This document shows, one piece after another, positions 1 to 14,272 of a DNA stretch of 64,000 nucleotides. The number at the start of each line of letters is the position of its first letter. Position 1 is the first letter of the stretch. Source of the stretch: Quillaja saponaria (lineage: Eukaryota; Streptophyta; Magnoliopsida; Fabales; Quillajaceae); assembly GCA_029379385.1 (NCBI GenBank), contig CM055618.1:4412134-4476133 (forward strand), given 5' to 3'. Below the pieces are notes generated by a model that had not been told where the DNA came from, ran no database searches, and worked only from the letters and a program-made list of their open reading frames with translations. Both the position numbers and the translations under genes were made by a program.

Positions 1-2095
1 AAAGACACCATGGTAAATTCAATATATCTGACAACAAAGCATAGCATTCTAAGTGATTGCAAGTATCATCTTTTATGCTCCAAGTATATGATTCCCAAGA
101 TATACCTTACCGCAACAGAATCGACAGGTAGCAATTTTACTCACGAACAACAATAGTTTTCTAGAAACTAAAAAAAATAACCACAAAGGAAAGAATGAGT
201 TACAAGGACTCAATGAGCAAATTATGTACCCTAAGGGTACCAACATCACACAAGATACACATATTATAGCTTAAATTCATATTTTGATTACTTTTGCACG
301 TACATAATTACAAGTATCATATGATCACCATTCACTTAGTTCACGAATGTCAACATGTCAACCAAATCATTCAAACAACCAAACAATTAAGAGTAACTCA
401 GTCCCGCACAGCATTATCTCCCCACACAGGACATTTATGCGCCTGCACAACAAAATAATTCTCCTTACACAAATCCATCCCTTCGAGGCTGAGCACTCTA
501 TTTATTTTTAAAATAATTTTTAGAATCAAAATAACTCATATCAAATGTCCAGTTCAAATATCCTAGATGCACCTGGATTTTTCTTCTGGAATTAAAAATC
601 ATTTTTCAGAAAAAAGTCTCACTTTTTTGGCCTTTATAGCCACACTCAGTATCAACCACATATGATTCAATTAAATCACTGAAATAATTTATTTACTTAT
701 TTCTCATTATAATGCAACAATTTGAATATACATATAATTGTACACAAAAATCTGTTTACCATAAAGCACATAATTCACTCACAAGGCTTATAAACAAGAT
801 TCATCAGTTCGTTTAGCCTACAGTGGTGTCAAAATATCCTCGACAAGCTCTGGAACTGAAAAAAAAAAAAAGGAATTCAAATGTCAATTAATACAATTAT
901 GGTATAACATGTTAGCTCCATAATTTACTTATTTTCTTATTATCAAGTTAAACTTAATTTAATTAGATAAAGTTAATCAAAAACTAAATTTTTTTATTCT
1001 AATATCGCTAAGTTTTCATTATATATATATTTACTTATTTTCTAATAAAACGTTCCAAGGTTAATTTTAATTCTCTTTACTCATTATATATATTAAAAAA
1101 TTTACCCAATGCTCAGGCTTAAACTTTTTACATGACACTCAAGCCTATGACTTAATTGAAATCTAACTAAATGCTTAACTAAATTCTAGCATGCCTAAAT
1201 TAGATAGGGTTCACGGCACAGGGAATTCTTACATTCCTCCTTCATTGTGCTGTGACCCAAAAGAGATACAGGCCTCCTCTTCAACATTCCAATACACTTG
1301 GTTATGGAGAGAAAGCTGGCAGCCAAGCTGTTGCAAAACAGAGGCAGCCTCATGATGCATTCTTTTCTAACTTAACAAGCAACTTCCTAGCTTTAACACT
1401 CCTACTAAGTACAATCAACTATAATTTTATTCACTTGCCAATCAGCCAACCACAATATAGGATGAAATGAAAAGGAAAAAAAATCTGTTTCACATGAAGG
1501 AGAGATACCCAACGGTTTGCTGTCCACGCAATGCCCTCCAACATTCTTCTATCACAGCTCCAATTCATGACCTTGGATGGCAGCAAAACGGTACACCCCA
1601 CAGCTGAAACAGAACCGCCCTGCCACCTATACACACGGCCACCAACAACTCAACCCACGACACACTTGATGCACCCACACCTCAACTATTTCCCACAAGA
1701 TGCTGCCTCCACCAGCCTTGATTTCTCTAAATCCTTTAAACGCCTACTGCCCTGCAAAACAGGGAATATGGTGGTTGCGAACACTTCTCTCAAATCCTCC
1801 CTCAAAATCAAACATTCAAGACGCAACTAGTACAAGAAAGGAGAATTAAATTATTGGAATCCATGGCGTCTCGGTGAAACAAGGAAAGGGTGTAAGAAAT
1901 TCCTATACTTTATCTAGATATATTATATAATTATATATATATATATCTTCTCCATTTCATTATATATATATATATATAATTCACATAAATAAAATTATAC
2001 TGAAATCAAATCCTCATATAACTCTTCTATTTAATGCAAATAAATCCACCATTGATAACGTACAACAATTTTTAATATTGAATTATCAGGTTATA
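1..2095 (-). repeat. LTR fragment, copy A of the main Ty3/Gypsy LTR family
   Basis: The left edge matches other copies at about 26.28-27.1 kb and 60.35-61.2 kb. Shared landmarks appear in the same order: a CTAGAAACTAAAAA stretch, a tract like GAGTCACAAGGACTCAATGA, a GGTGCACCTGGAT-like palindrome (diverged here to GATGCACCTGGAT near 565), and TCCTCGACA near 840. It runs to about 2095, where AGGTTATAAA resembles the LTR terminus GGGTTATGACA of better copies. The sense strand is minus, because chromodomain remnants beside sister copies read on the minus strand. It starts before the window. Short open frames at 1252-1830 lie inside the LTR and are not genes. Confidence 0.6.
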
Positions 2096-2502
2096 AAAAT
2101 TTTCTTATGAACTCCTTGATTTATTTCTTCTTAAAGCAAGTTTGATTCAAAATTTTCATCCATTACTTAGATTTATTTAAAAGTTAAGACTATAAAAATG
2201 ATTTATACTCTTACCATTATTCTTTCTAAAAATAAATTTAAGATTAGCTATGTTAAAATGAAATATATAAAAATACCTACAACATAAAAAATATTAATAA
2301 ATAAAATTAAAAAAATATATAATTTTATTAATATTATAATCTCATAAATTAAAAAATACTTTGAAATTAGAAATTTTAACAAAAAATTAAATCATATTGA
2401 ATAAAATCATAAAAGACTCTACTATTAACAATTAAAAAATTAAAGAAAAAACCAACAATTCTATATTGAAGTTAATACATAACTTAAGTTGGTAATAAAT
2501 TG
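2096..2502. other. AT-rich stretch, nothing recognised
   Basis: A low-complexity AT-rich sequence lies between two oppositely oriented LTR copies. There is no open frame of note and no recognisable primer site or polypurine tract. Confidence 0.4.
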
Positions 2503-5500
2503 TTATAACCCGATATCGTAAAGCCGAATTTTAGATATAATATGTAAATTTCAGTTATAAAACAACAACCACATAAACAAATTAAAGATACTTTAATATA
2601 CGCTTTGGAGTGTTGTACATAATTTAATAGGTAATTGAAAAAAAAATTAAATTAATAATATATTATACATAGTAGTATTAAATGTTAAAACTCGATATTC
2701 TAGTGGGTATTTTAAAATGTTTCATAAATTATTGTAATTAAGTAAATAATCAATTTTCATGAAATAAATTAAAATAAGAGAGTAATTGAATATATATATT
2801 TATATATATAGATATATATACATTTATGAGTAATGGTGCAACACATTTTAAAACTTGAATCTTTGACTTGACTTACTTTTTATTTTCTTCTTTCTCTCGT
2901 CCTTGTATTATGTGGTTGGACCAATTTACTTCATCTTCTAGACAGCAACTCTGTTTTTTTGGCTCTTCTTTTCCTCTGCTTTCTCTTTTCCTTCTTGAAC
3001 TTTCTTGGTCTCTTGCTAGCTGAACCATCACCCACTTGTCTTGCTTGAGTTGCTGTTACTATGAAGCCTTCAAGCCTTGTTAACCTCAGCCAAGAAGCTT
3101 AGTATAAGGGCTGGTTGGACAGCCTTTATGTTCGATTGTTACCTGAGTAGTTTCTGGTCGTGAAGTCCTTTTGGGCAATCAAGAAAGTTCAGCCTTTGCT
3201 CCTTGTTTAAGCCAACTGGAACTTCTTCGTCTCCTTGATTTGGTTCAAGTGTGCTTGGTGTGAAGGTGTCAGGGGCAGCTAATACGTTGCTGCTCTATTT
3301 TCTACTACAAACAGCCCAGCTATTACTTACTTTTCCTTCCATCCATGCGGGTCTTATAATTTCAGCTACCACAAAAAAAAATCTGCAACAACATAGCTGG
3401 CGTGAAGTTGATTGGCAGCAACAAGGTCTCCATCAAGTCGTGAGTTGCTTTTCTCTTAATAACTACGTTAATATTTCATTTTAGCAACTTTGTGTGTAAA
3501 TTTGGTATATTGGTAAATCAATAAATAATAATAAAGCTAAAGTACATAATTTATAGGTGTAATATTATTGATAAGCTAAAATAGTTGTGTAGAGGTGAAC
3601 AAACTAGAAGAAAATAATAATAATAATAATAATATATATAGATAAGTAGAATAAACATACACCACATATTGAAGCTTTTTGACTTTGGAATTAATTTTTT
3701 TTATTTGTTTCTTTCTCTTCCCCTCCTTTTCATTTCATCACCGACTTCCTTCCCTTCTCTGCTCTTGAAGTTAATGCAAATTATTGAGAGCAAAACACTT
3801 AGGCAGTTGGATTCTTGCAATTTATCCTCCTTGCCATGACACAACTGGTAGGGTTCATTAAATTTTCATTCTTCCAACTCTGGCCGTGGCAGCTTGGCTT
3901 GGAGATTGGTTACAATTTTCCTCTAATCTGCCGTGTACTTCCTTGTGTTGGTCAAGGTGAGCTCTTATCTTTTCACTTTGCTTTTTTACCTCATCTTGCA
4001 AGAGTTGTGGGGGTGAGGTATGTTGTTGCTGCCGAGCTGTCTTGGGCTGACACCCTGTTTTGAGACAGCATGGTTGATATTGTGTAAATCCTATGTTACA
4101 GCTTGCTTCGAATAAACTAAGCCATTCTAGTATTCTTCTTTTCCCCCAAAATGTTCAAAGCAAGCCGTAAGAATTATTGTAGCCGTGGAGGGGGATGATT
4201 GCCCTGTTTGGGAAACTTGGCCGTGTAGGTGATTTAGGGGAAATGGTAATATTTTTGGATTTAATTATCTTGTCACAGCTATAGTTAGTTCTTTGAACAG
4301 TCTTTGGGTAAGGTAGTGGAATAAGAAATGCAGTAAGACAACTTAGTTATTCATTCAAGTAGGCTAGCCGAATATAACCCTTGAATAAATAATTGAAAGT
4401 AAAGTTTATGTTACGAATTGGGAATTAACAATTTAAGTATAATAATTTAGGAGTTGTAATTTCTTAGTTTAACGAAATTGTTGAGAATTTCTTTTGAGTT
4501 AATTAAGAAAGTAAAAAAAAAAAAATAGTAGTGAGTTAGGAATCATGGCATTTAATTAGGCTAAGTTGGAGTCAAAGAATTACAATTTTATATGAGTTGA
4601 AGTAATTAATTTTATTTTTAAAAAATCTATTATTTAGAATATTTATAAAAGCTCAAGATCAATTGATTCTTAGAAAAGTATAGCAATAGAAGTTAAATGT
4701 AAGAGTTTTATGGAATTAAAATCTTGATTTAGTTAAATCAATTTTATCAATTTAATAATTGTCGGTTTGTTTATAGGAGTTTAGTTATAATTCCTTTAAG
4801 TCTAATTTGACATGTAAAGTAAATAATGAAGATGATGAAAATAGTTGTTTCAAGCTCTAATTGAGTTTAAACATAAGAGTAAAATTTGAATTTCATAGTA
4901 AAACATGAACAAAGTGAATAGATAATTGATAAAGAATTCCTTAATATATCTTTAATACATGTATGATTAAGAAATTTTAAATTTAATTATAAAGGGTTAC
5001 GTCAAATAAGACATGATTTTATGATTTTCAGTTTTGATCATAGCGAGGATACTTTGATACTGTCATAGTCTGAACAGAACAATGAGTCTCATTCTTGAAC
5101 CCTGTGAGTGAATTACGTGCACTTTGGTTGCTAGATAATTGTGTGAAATAAATTATATGAATTTGAATAATTGATTGATGTTTGTTATTTGATATTGGTT
5201 GTGGTTGATGAGAGCCAACAAAATGAGATTTTTCTGAAAAATGATTTTTATCTTCGAAATTGAAATCCAGGTGCACCTAAGATCTTCTAATTTGAATTTT
5301 TGAAATATTCTAATTCTAATAAATATTTTAAAAGTAGAGTACTCAGCCCTGGTGGGATGGATTATGTACAAAGATTAATTTGTTGTGTGAGTGCGTATAT
5401 GCCTAGTAAGGGGTGATACTGTTGTGTAGGGCTGAGTTATTCGTTGGCCCTTTGTAATGCTTTGATTACTTTGTTTGGAATTGTGAACTTCAGATATTTG

Positions 5501-6128
5501 AATTGATCTATATATGTTGTGAAACATGTCAATCATGGTTTTATGAGAATTATAGGCATGTGTGTGTACTATTGAATTAAGACGTGAATATTATTACTTA
5601 AGATTAAATGATAATATATGTGCTTTGATTAATGATGGTACCTTTAGGGTACGTTGTTTGCTCACTGAGTCCGTGAGACTCACCCCACTTTGTTGATATT
5701 TTTTTTTTGTAGTAGGACTTCAACATATAGCTTTGACGAACTCGTGACCTGCCATTAAAGTACGCCAAGGTATTTTTCAGAATCTCATACTTGAAGTTTA
5801 AGGATGAAAATTTGCAGTCACAATTAGGGTGTTGGGTTTCTATGAGTTATCTATGTAAAAAGTCAATTTATTACAGTTTATGGTATTAACGGAGCGGAGC
5901 TCCATGGTTATGTTGTCTTTGTTATTATTTAGTTGAATGTAATCAGGAATTTACATGTTAGCATTGTGGGCATGTTCCACATTATGGGGAACTTTGCTAA
6001 AATTTTCAGTAAATTGTTATTTGTGTTAGTAAACAAACTTTTACAGTTAACTTCTATTTTAAAAAATTTATTTTTAGTCAAAATTCGTATTCAATTCTTT
6101 GTTTTGAAGCTAGGGTTATAGAGGTTTG
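2503..6128 (+). repeat. LTR copy B, long form, plus sense, end-truncated
   Basis: It begins TGTTATAACCCGATAT, the sense-strand start of this family (compare the reverse complement of 11084-11060). It carries the family landmarks in reverse-complement order: ATCCAGGTGCACCTAAGAT near 5265, GGGCTGAGTTATTCGTTGGCC near 5430, the tract before CTCACCCCACTTTG near 5690, and GGAGCGGAGCTCC near 5890. It breaks off at about 6128, roughly 60 bp before the expected GGGTGTGACA end. A second start-like sequence lies at about 2688, so the first 185 bp may be a partial duplication. The frames at 3251, 3815 and 5933 are not convincing genes. Confidence 0.6.
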
Positions 6129-7677
6129 TATTAGGAAGTTTTTTTTTTTTTTTTTAGCTTAGTTGATATCTACATACACATATGTATGAAGTGAAGTAAA
6201 AATGCCCTTAAATTGTTTGTCAAAAGGCCTAAAAGAAACTAGTTGTAGGATATTGAATAGAACTTGATATATTTAAAATTTGGTGACTAACTATTAATTA
6301 AATTTGACTAGAAAATATAAGAAGAAATAGTAAAGGATTAATTGTTTTTGAATAAAAAGTTCATAGGCAAAGAATAAGGAATTGCTAGTTAGAAAAGAGA
6401 ATCTTGAAACTCTGTGGGATTGAGATTGGAATCTTATGATCCAAGCACTTGGTTAATTCCAAAAGATTAACTTAACTTAGAATTATTGTGAGGAAAATGA
6501 GGAATGAAGAAAGTATAAGTTAATATTGATTTTTTGTATATGTATATATAGTATACATACATGGTATGAAACCAATTTTTCCTACAAAGTATTGGTGAAA
6601 ATACCTAAATAAAATTAGTTCCAAAAGAAACATATAATTTAATATATATGTATATATAAGTTTAGTAATTCAAGAATTAGAACAATAACGTTTATGAATT
6701 AAGTATTATTTAGGAATATGACATTTAGTTCTGGATCCTATTGTAGACTTGATGAGAAACGTGAATGCAAGTGTATGTATGTAGGTGAGTGGTTAATTGC
6801 TGCTTTTGGAGGCTAGAGTATTATTTGTAATTGTAGGAGTATTTAAATAAATGTGCAAGTGCAATGTTTTAGTGAATTATTTGAATCAAGCTTGTTTGAA
6901 ATTGTTTATGATTGATAAGGGACAACAAATTGAAATTTTTCTAAGAAATGATTTTTATTTCCTCAACTAAGATCTAAGTGCATCTAGGATATGTTAATTT
7001 AAAATTCTGAGATATTTTGATTCTTATAAATGTTTTTAAAAATTTGAGTGTTCAGCCCTGGTGGGATGGGTTATGTATGAAGATTAATATGTTGTGCGGG
7101 CACGTAAATGCCTAGTAAGGGGTGATACTGTTGTGCGAGGCTGAGTTACTTGTTGGCCTTTTGTTTGCTTTGTATGATATGATTGCTTTGATTAAATTGT
7201 GATCCTATGAATCATGTAAGTTGTGACTTTATGACAATTACAAATATGTGCGACTATTTTGAATTAAGACATGAACATTGTCACATGATTTTAATTGACC
7301 CTATATATGTTATGTACTTTTGTTGAGTGATGCTAATACCTTTTGAGTACGATTTTCTACTCATGGAGTCCATAGGACTCACCCCACTATTGTGATTTTT
7401 TTTTTATTTTATATATAGCAGGAGTTCTGTATATGGTGTCGCTGAGCTAGTGACCTGCCGACAGAGTATGTAAATGTATTTTCTAGGATCTTAGACTTGA
7501 AGTCAATGATAAAAATTTGCAGTCACAATAGAACTGTGGGGAATCTAATTTCGTATAATTGAAGAGTCTCGTTATTTGTCTTGTTTATGATATGGATGAA
7601 GTGGAGCTTCTAGTTGTCTTTGTGTTATTATTGTGTGAAATCATGAACATATGTGTTTGTATTTTGAGGCATGTTCT
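6129..7677 (+). repeat. LTR copy C, plus sense, both ends truncated
   Basis: The same landmarks as copy B recur: AAGTGCATCTAGGATA near 6978, GCCCTGGTGGGATGG near 7054, GGGGTGATACTGTTGTG near 7119, and the tract before CTCACCCCACTATT near 7380. The left edge holds a run of 17 T at 6139-6155. The first part of the copy (about 6160-6900) is diverged and its boundary is approximate. It stops abruptly at 7677 against an oppositely oriented copy. Confidence 0.55.
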
Positions 7678-9288
7678 TATCATACCCCTCATAGAGACAT
7701 GACTGGTCAGAAGATTGGATAACCAAACCTTTGTAACCCTGACTTCAAAACAAAGTAACATGACTTTTGACCCAATTACAAAACAAAGCTAAATTTTATA
7801 AAACCGAAGTTCACTGTAAAAGTTTGTTTTCTAAAACAAATATCAACTTACTGAAAATTCATATAACATGTCTCAAAATACCAACACATGTGTTCCTGAT
7901 TTCACACAACAACACGAAGACAAATATCTAGACTATTATATCATACAAAATTAAACCTCATAGTTCTAGTGTGACTGGAACTTTCATCCTTATCTTCAAG
8001 TCTGAGATCCTGGAGCATACCATGCCGTACTCTGTCGACAGGTCACAAACTCGACAATGCCAAATACTGGATTGCTAAAAAAAATATCCACGAGAGGGAT
8101 GAGTCCTACGCACTTCGTGAGTGAAAAATTGTATCCAAAGGGTACTAGGCTCACTCAACACACGTATAGAATATATTATCAATTAATATCAGCATATCAT
8201 ATATTTTAAAACTATTAAGATTACACATATAAAAATACGAGGAAAAATAAAACTTAGCTAACATAGTTCAATTAATACACTATATAATTCACTTAGAGTA
8301 ATCAAGGCAATCAAAGCATCAAAGCAAGCAAAGGGCCAACAGAGTAACTCAGCCTCGCATAATAGTATCTCCCCCCACCGGGCATTTTTGTGCCTACATA
8401 ACAAGTTAATTCTTCGTATGGAATCCATCCCATCAAGGCTGAGCACTCATTTCTTTTAAAACAATTGTCAGAATTAGAGTATCCCACTTCAAAATATCCT
8501 AGGCGCGCCTAGATCTCAGTTCCGGAAGTAAAAATCATTTCTAGGAAAATTTCAATTTGTTGGCCCTTACCAACCACGAACACTTTCAAATAAGCTTAAT
8601 TTGAATAACTCATTAAAACATTGCACATTTATTTAAATACACACAACAATCTAGCCCCTGAAGGCAGTAATTTTAACAAACGATACTTTATTTTGTGTTA
8701 GATTTTTTTCATTTATATTTAAATAATCCTTAACTACATACCTTTCAATATTTAAAGTCTTCATAGACTTTCTTGAGTCCGATATTAAAGTAGAATAAAG
8801 AATAAGGCATACATGCTTTAATAATTCTAAACTCAAAATTATAATTACAATTGTCACTTATCACTTCCATTTCCTTACTTTCTTTATTTACTATACTCAT
8901 GTTGAATTAAAATTATACCAGTTACTTATGCCCAACAAAATATAATTTATAGAAATTCATCAATAATTAAACCATTCCCATATCATACCTCTGCCAACAC
9001 CCTCAACACATCTCACACCTTTAATATTAAGATACTTGAAGATTATACAAGTTACAATTCTCTTAACCAGCCAGCTATGAATGAGGATTTTAGTAGCTTG
9101 GTTGTTGCCCTAAAACAGGGGAGTTATACCCAACCGACACTAGTCATTTTTCTTCACACACACACACACACATATGAAAGAACAAAGAAGGAGCTGAAAT
9201 GCATATATAAGGAAGAACCCACAGCAAAGCACGTCCAAGAAAAGGTAGCAACTAGTAACACAAAAAGGGAAAGAGAAGCTCAGCTAAA
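7678..9288 (-). repeat. LTR copy D, minus sense, truncated at 9288
   Basis: It opens TATCATACCCCTCATAG, matching the consensus terminus TGTCACACCCCTCATGG, then GGATAACCAAACCTTTGTAACC, which also opens the copies at 14938 and 19605. It contains a (CA)n tract near 9155. It ends where copy E begins, inside a purine-rich stretch at 9289, so its far terminus is missing. Confidence 0.6.
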
Positions 9289-11084
9289 ACGTGCAATCAC
9301 GATCAAAGCATACTAATAACTAAAGGGCCAACGAGTAACTCAACCCCACATGTTGTATCACCCCCCACTGGACATTTACACAATAGATTAATCTCCATAC
9401 ATAATCTGTCCTATCGGGGTTGAGCACTCTGCTTTTAAAACATTTATCAAAATGAGAATAGTTCAGAGTTTCAAATCAGAAGATCCTAGGTGCACTTGGA
9501 TTTTATTTTCAGAAATAAAAATAATTTCTCATAAAATTTTGCTTTGTTGGCCTTTATCAATCACACTCAATATTAGGCAATTATACTTTCAATTAAATCA
9601 CTGAAATGATAGACTTGAGTATTTCTCAATATAACACATCAATTCAAATCCATCTAGCTTATGATGGTATCGAATTATCCTCGACATGATTCAGAGCTGA
9701 AAAATCACCAATTCATATGTTAACCACAATAATATTTTAAAGTTAATTCTACAATTTCTTAATTTACATACCTAAACTTACTATGGTTGCGAGAGGCTCA
9801 TTCCTCAAAACTTATAATACACGACCCTAACTTTTATGTATTAATTTACTTGAATCTTAAATCTTTTATTTCATGTTCTAGATTGAATTTAAACTTACTA
9901 TAGGTTCATTATCATAAATTCTTGGTTTCTAATTTTAATTCTTTGCATAATTCAATTTTACTAGTGTAATAAACCTACACTTAGTCTAATTGAATTTCCT
10001 AATTCATCTACTAAAAAATCATTCTCAAATTTGCATATATGGCTCACGGCTTGCCCCTTCACTGCCGTGACTATAATGAGTCACCAAAACCCTCTCTTCC
10101 TTTCATGCTTAACACCAATTATACAAAAAAAATAGGCAACCAAGTTGCTGGCCCAAAACAGGGGACAGTAGCTTGGTTGTTAACTCCAAGCCCTAAGTTA
10201 AACACACTTTCTCACAACCAGCCATCTATCATCCTTTAAGGTGAACCCAATCACTTATCAAGTCAACCAAATCATACCTTGTAACCACTCAAAGGTACAG
10301 CCAGCAAAACAACCAGAAAAGGAATTGCTGTCTCCTTTAATACTTCACACAATTGAACTACAAAACACTCTCAACGCCTCTAAGCCATAGCAAGCTCCAA
10401 GGAAGTTAACACTGAAGTTGAAAAGAAACGAAAAGGATGCTCGAACAGCTACCAAATAAAACAAAGATGGCCAAAGATAAAACACAGGGCACGGCAGAAT
10501 GGATGAACGGATGCCTGTACCCCCTTTTAGTCCACCTCCTTGCTTCAATCACACTCCAAGAACAAGACTAATTACAACCATGAAGAAAGTGAAGATGAGT
10601 TGATGTAAAAGAAAAGCTCCACAGTTCAACAAAAGGATGAAGTGAACAAGGAAGACAAAGTACTCAGCTAGCAATTTCAGAGAAGAGAAAGGTGGTGGTA
10701 CAAGAGAAATGGGAGAAAGATAAATCAAATAAAATAATATATTCTCATGGTCCAACTTGTCTTCCAATTTTTGTGGTAGAAAATAACTTCTATATTATAT
10801 ATGTATGTTTATATTTTATGATAGTTTTCTATTGTAATTTTTAAAATTTTACATTAATTCCTAAGTACCTATATATATGTATATTTATACATATATATAT
10901 ATTCATTTTAATCTACCGAGTTCCACCAATTACGTACGTAAATACGCTAAATTATCAGGGTATCACACATGATATAAAAATCTATATCCAAGTCACCCAA
11001 TAAGGTGATAAAATTTATTACTTACGTAATCATGATGATTTTCGTAACATCCTAAAAAGTACATTAAACTATAGGGTTATGACA
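9289..11084 (-). repeat. LTR copy E, likely 3' LTR of a chromovirus relic
   Basis: It is closely similar to 15372-17349 (copy G), for example from GATCAAAGCATACTAATAACT and again from ATGGCTCACGGCTTGCCCC at 10039. It ends in GGGTTATGACA at 11074-11084, directly before a polypurine tract and integrase/chromodomain sequence on the minus strand, which is where a 3' LTR belongs. The segment matching the first ~430 bp of copy G is missing. The small frame at 10039-10239 is part of the LTR and is partly conserved in copy G. Confidence 0.65.
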
Positions 11085-11103
11085 ATCTCCCCCCTAAAAA
11101 AAA
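11085..11103 (-). other. Polypurine tract of chromovirus element
   Basis: On the minus strand this reads T-rich, then AGGGGGGAGAT, immediately before the LTR start TGTCATAACCC. This is the normal site for plus-strand priming in LTR retrotransposons. Confidence 0.6.
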
Positions 11104-12555
11104 TTCGTCCTAAATTTTAACGGGAAGTTATTTGAATAAATATGAATAGCGTTGTTTCATTTCATTTTCATATTCCCAAGTGGATTCATGTTCTTCATGA
11201 TATTGCTATACAACTTTTACTGAAGGAATAGTCTTCGATCGAAGTTTAAAGATATGCTTATCCATAATTGCCACGGTTGCTCCTCATACTTCAAATTCTT
11301 ATCAATTTGTACCTCCTGAATTTGTAACACATGAGATTCATCTGGCAAATACCTCTAAAGCAGCAATACATGAAATACTGGATGTACTTTATTTAAATCC
11401 AGGGGTAAAGCCAACCTATATGCTACTGCTCCAACCCTATACAAGATCTAAAAACAGTTTAATAAATCTCAGACTCAGCTTTCCCTTTTTACCGAATCTT
11501 ATAGTTCCTTTAAAAGGGAAGCCTTTAGAAACACGTGATCACCTATTTCAAACTCCAACTGTCTCCAACAGTTATCCGCATAGGACTTACATTTGTTCTG
11601 AGCAGTCTGTAATCTATCACAAATCACCTGAACCTTCTCTATAGCATCTTGAATTAGCTCTAGCCCCAACAACTGATGTTCTCCCGTCTCAAACCATCTA
11701 ATCGAAGATCAACATTTTCTACCATACCATGCTTTAAATGATGCCATTTGAATGCTACTATGACAGCTGTTATTATAAGCAAACTCCATCAATGGAAGAT
11801 GTTGATCCTAACTACCCTCAAAATCCATAACAGAGGCTCGTAACATGTCCTCCAAAGTCTATATAGTACTCTTGGGTTGCCCATAAGTTTGAGAATGGAA
11901 AGCTGTACTGAATAATAATTGAGTACCAAAAGTCTCCATAAAAGATTTCCAAAACACAAAAGTAAACTAAGTGCCCCGATCAAAGATAATAGAGCCTGGT
12001 ACTCCATGCAATGAAACAATTTCGTCTAGATACGCATACTAATGTGTTAAATAAGTAATTTTCTCCGAAAGAAAATGTGCAAACTTTGTCAAACAATCTA
12101 CAATCTCACTCAAATGGAATCAACACCCTTAAGTCTTTGGAAGTCCTAATACGAAGTTCATAGTAACTTTTTCCCACTTCCACTCTGGAATGTCCATCTT
12201 TTGTAGCATCCCTGCAGGCTTTTGATGTTCAGCTTTCACCTATTAGCACACAAGGCACCTAGAAACAAAATTAGCGACATCTTTCTTCATACCAAGAACC
12301 AATAAAATTTTCACAGGCCCTGATACATTTTAGAAGAACCAAGATGCATGATATATGATGAACAATGAGCTGCTTTAAGAATCTTTCTTCTCAACTCCAA
12401 ATCAGATGGCACAACAATTTGATCCCCATACCTTATTGCTCTTTCACTATATACCCTAAGATCACTAATAACACCCTAATCACATTTAGTTTTCTTAGCA
12501 CTCACCTCTGGATTAACTGCTTGTGTTACCTTACTGCCTTAACAAAAATGGATCT
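11104..12555 (-). pseudogene. Ty3/Gypsy chromovirus integrase and chromodomain remnant
   Basis: Reading the minus strand from 12555 down, fragments match a Ty3/Gypsy pol C-terminus in order. First is an HHCC-type zinc-binding region, with VVPSDLELRRK near 12400 and MHLGSSKMYQGL near 12330. Next is the catalytic core, with WKWEKVTMNFVLGLP near 12160, YLDEIVSLHGVPGSI near 12010 and [15 protein letters not shown] near 11790. Then comes a GEHQLLG-type integrase tail near 11680, and last a chromodomain (STWEYENEMKQRYSYLF) near 11150. Stops and frameshifts break it throughout; the longest piece open on the minus strand is only about 76 codons, so it is not functional. The protease, RT and RNase H that would lie upstream are absent, replaced by LTR copy F. 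Family assignment rests on motif recognition by eye. Confidence 0.8.
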
Positions 12556-14272
12556 CACTTTATGGTTAACTCTATGATTTCTTAATTTACATAAATATAC
12601 TTAAACTTTTGTTGAACATCTTAAAAATATATTTACTTTCTTGCATACATACATTCATAAACCATTTTAAGTCATAAAATTTCCTTTTTATTTAAATACA
12701 TATTATCTAGTTTTTCATCAAGCTTAAATCAAGCTTTTCAATGTTAACATAATTTCAATTCTACTTTTTAATGAATGACTTTACTTTTCTATATTAATCT
12801 ACTTAAATTCTAAATCATTTATTTCATATTCCTAAGTTTAAAAGAATTACAATTGACTTATTTACCTTATTCTTTAACTTTTACCTAAACGTGAATTATA
12901 CACTTCTAACCTCCACTAACATATCTTACTTTTACATCCTCCTTCTCAAACAACTATTTCACCACTTACAAACAGTAATTATATTATTTTAAATCACTAA
13001 TTTCACTTGTCTAATTAACTTAGAGATGCATAGATTTCCCTTTATCAATAATTGTTTGACACTCCCCTAACATTCTAAGAAACGCACAGCAAATAGAGAG
13101 TTTACTACCTTTTCACTCTAGGCTGCCATAGCCTTCAATTAGTCCAGGAGATAACCTCATTTCAACCTCTAATCAGTCCAACATAGGAACAGAAAGCCCA
13201 AGACTACAACTCCTTTCTACACAACTTTAACTTTAATTAAAACATGATGTGTAGCAGAAATAGAATAGCCATAATCAAGCTACTAAATGGCATCAACTTG
13301 GATTGAAAACCAAGTTGCCCTCTTTTCACTAACACATACCCGCATCAACAAAGAGAAAACCCCACATGGCAAAGAAGAGAAAAAAGACTGAATTAGAGTA
13401 AAGGAAAGACGAAACAGTAGTGAAAACTACTGCTAATCACTCTTGAGTGAAGAAATTTCAGTCCTTATTACCCCTATAATAAAGCTTCTATGGCCAACAA
13501 AAGGAAAGGATGAAGAACTCACTAACCAACAAAAATCCACTTTACACTGCTGAGGATAGTCAAAGCCAAGGAAGCTGGAACCTCCAAGCAAAATATAGGT
13601 CCACAGTTATATATATAGACAAAACAGGGGAGCGAAACTCAACCAAAACAGGGAAAGAATATAACTGAAAACAATAAAACTTAACCTTATTCAGCTAGGA
13701 CAGATTGCTCCCAACATTCATGGCACACACCTACACACTCATGACCAAGACAAAGGGCTAATCTCTCTGCTAAGGGAAGAACATGACTGAAGTTGTAGAG
13801 TTTAGGTGAGATGAACTAACGGCAACAAGCAAATAGGTGAATTGGTTGCTATAAACAACTATACTACCAACTCAACGGAAAGCAAGTAAGGAAACTTTGA
13901 GAATTCAAAAGGTAGATCAAATAGAAGAAAAAAAAGAAAAAGAAAAAGGAGGTGGTATAAAGGAAATATGAGAAGTGGAGAACAGCTACACACACATGGA
14001 AGAGAAAAGAGGGTGATAAGTTGGTTAAGCAAAAAGTGGAAAAGACAAAAGCATTAAAATATTGTAAACTAATAGCTTACACTTAGTTTATTAATTTGTG
14101 GTAATGCAACTTAAAAAAATATCAGTCTAAGTTCAATCCAATGCCAACTAATTCAATAAATATTTACAAGTACTCTTTTATTTTAATTTACTTTATGCAA
14201 TTTAGTATTGACATCATCACGATAATTTATGTACAACATTTTAAAATACAAATAAGAATATCAGGTTATACT
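12556..14272 (-). repeat. LTR copy F, 3' LTR-like, partial
   Basis: It starts at GTTAACTCTATGATTTCTTAATTTACAT, matching copy G near 15905, and ends at ATCAGGTTATACT before a chromodomain remnant. About 960 bp at the low-coordinate side is missing relative to copy G. Its join with the integrase remnant at about 12556 is a rearrangement point. Confidence 0.55.

Noticed and set aside
1920..1980. AT dinucleotide tracts (also 16143, 23130, 38980) as functional elements
   Set aside because: Ordinary microsatellites in AT-rich repeats.
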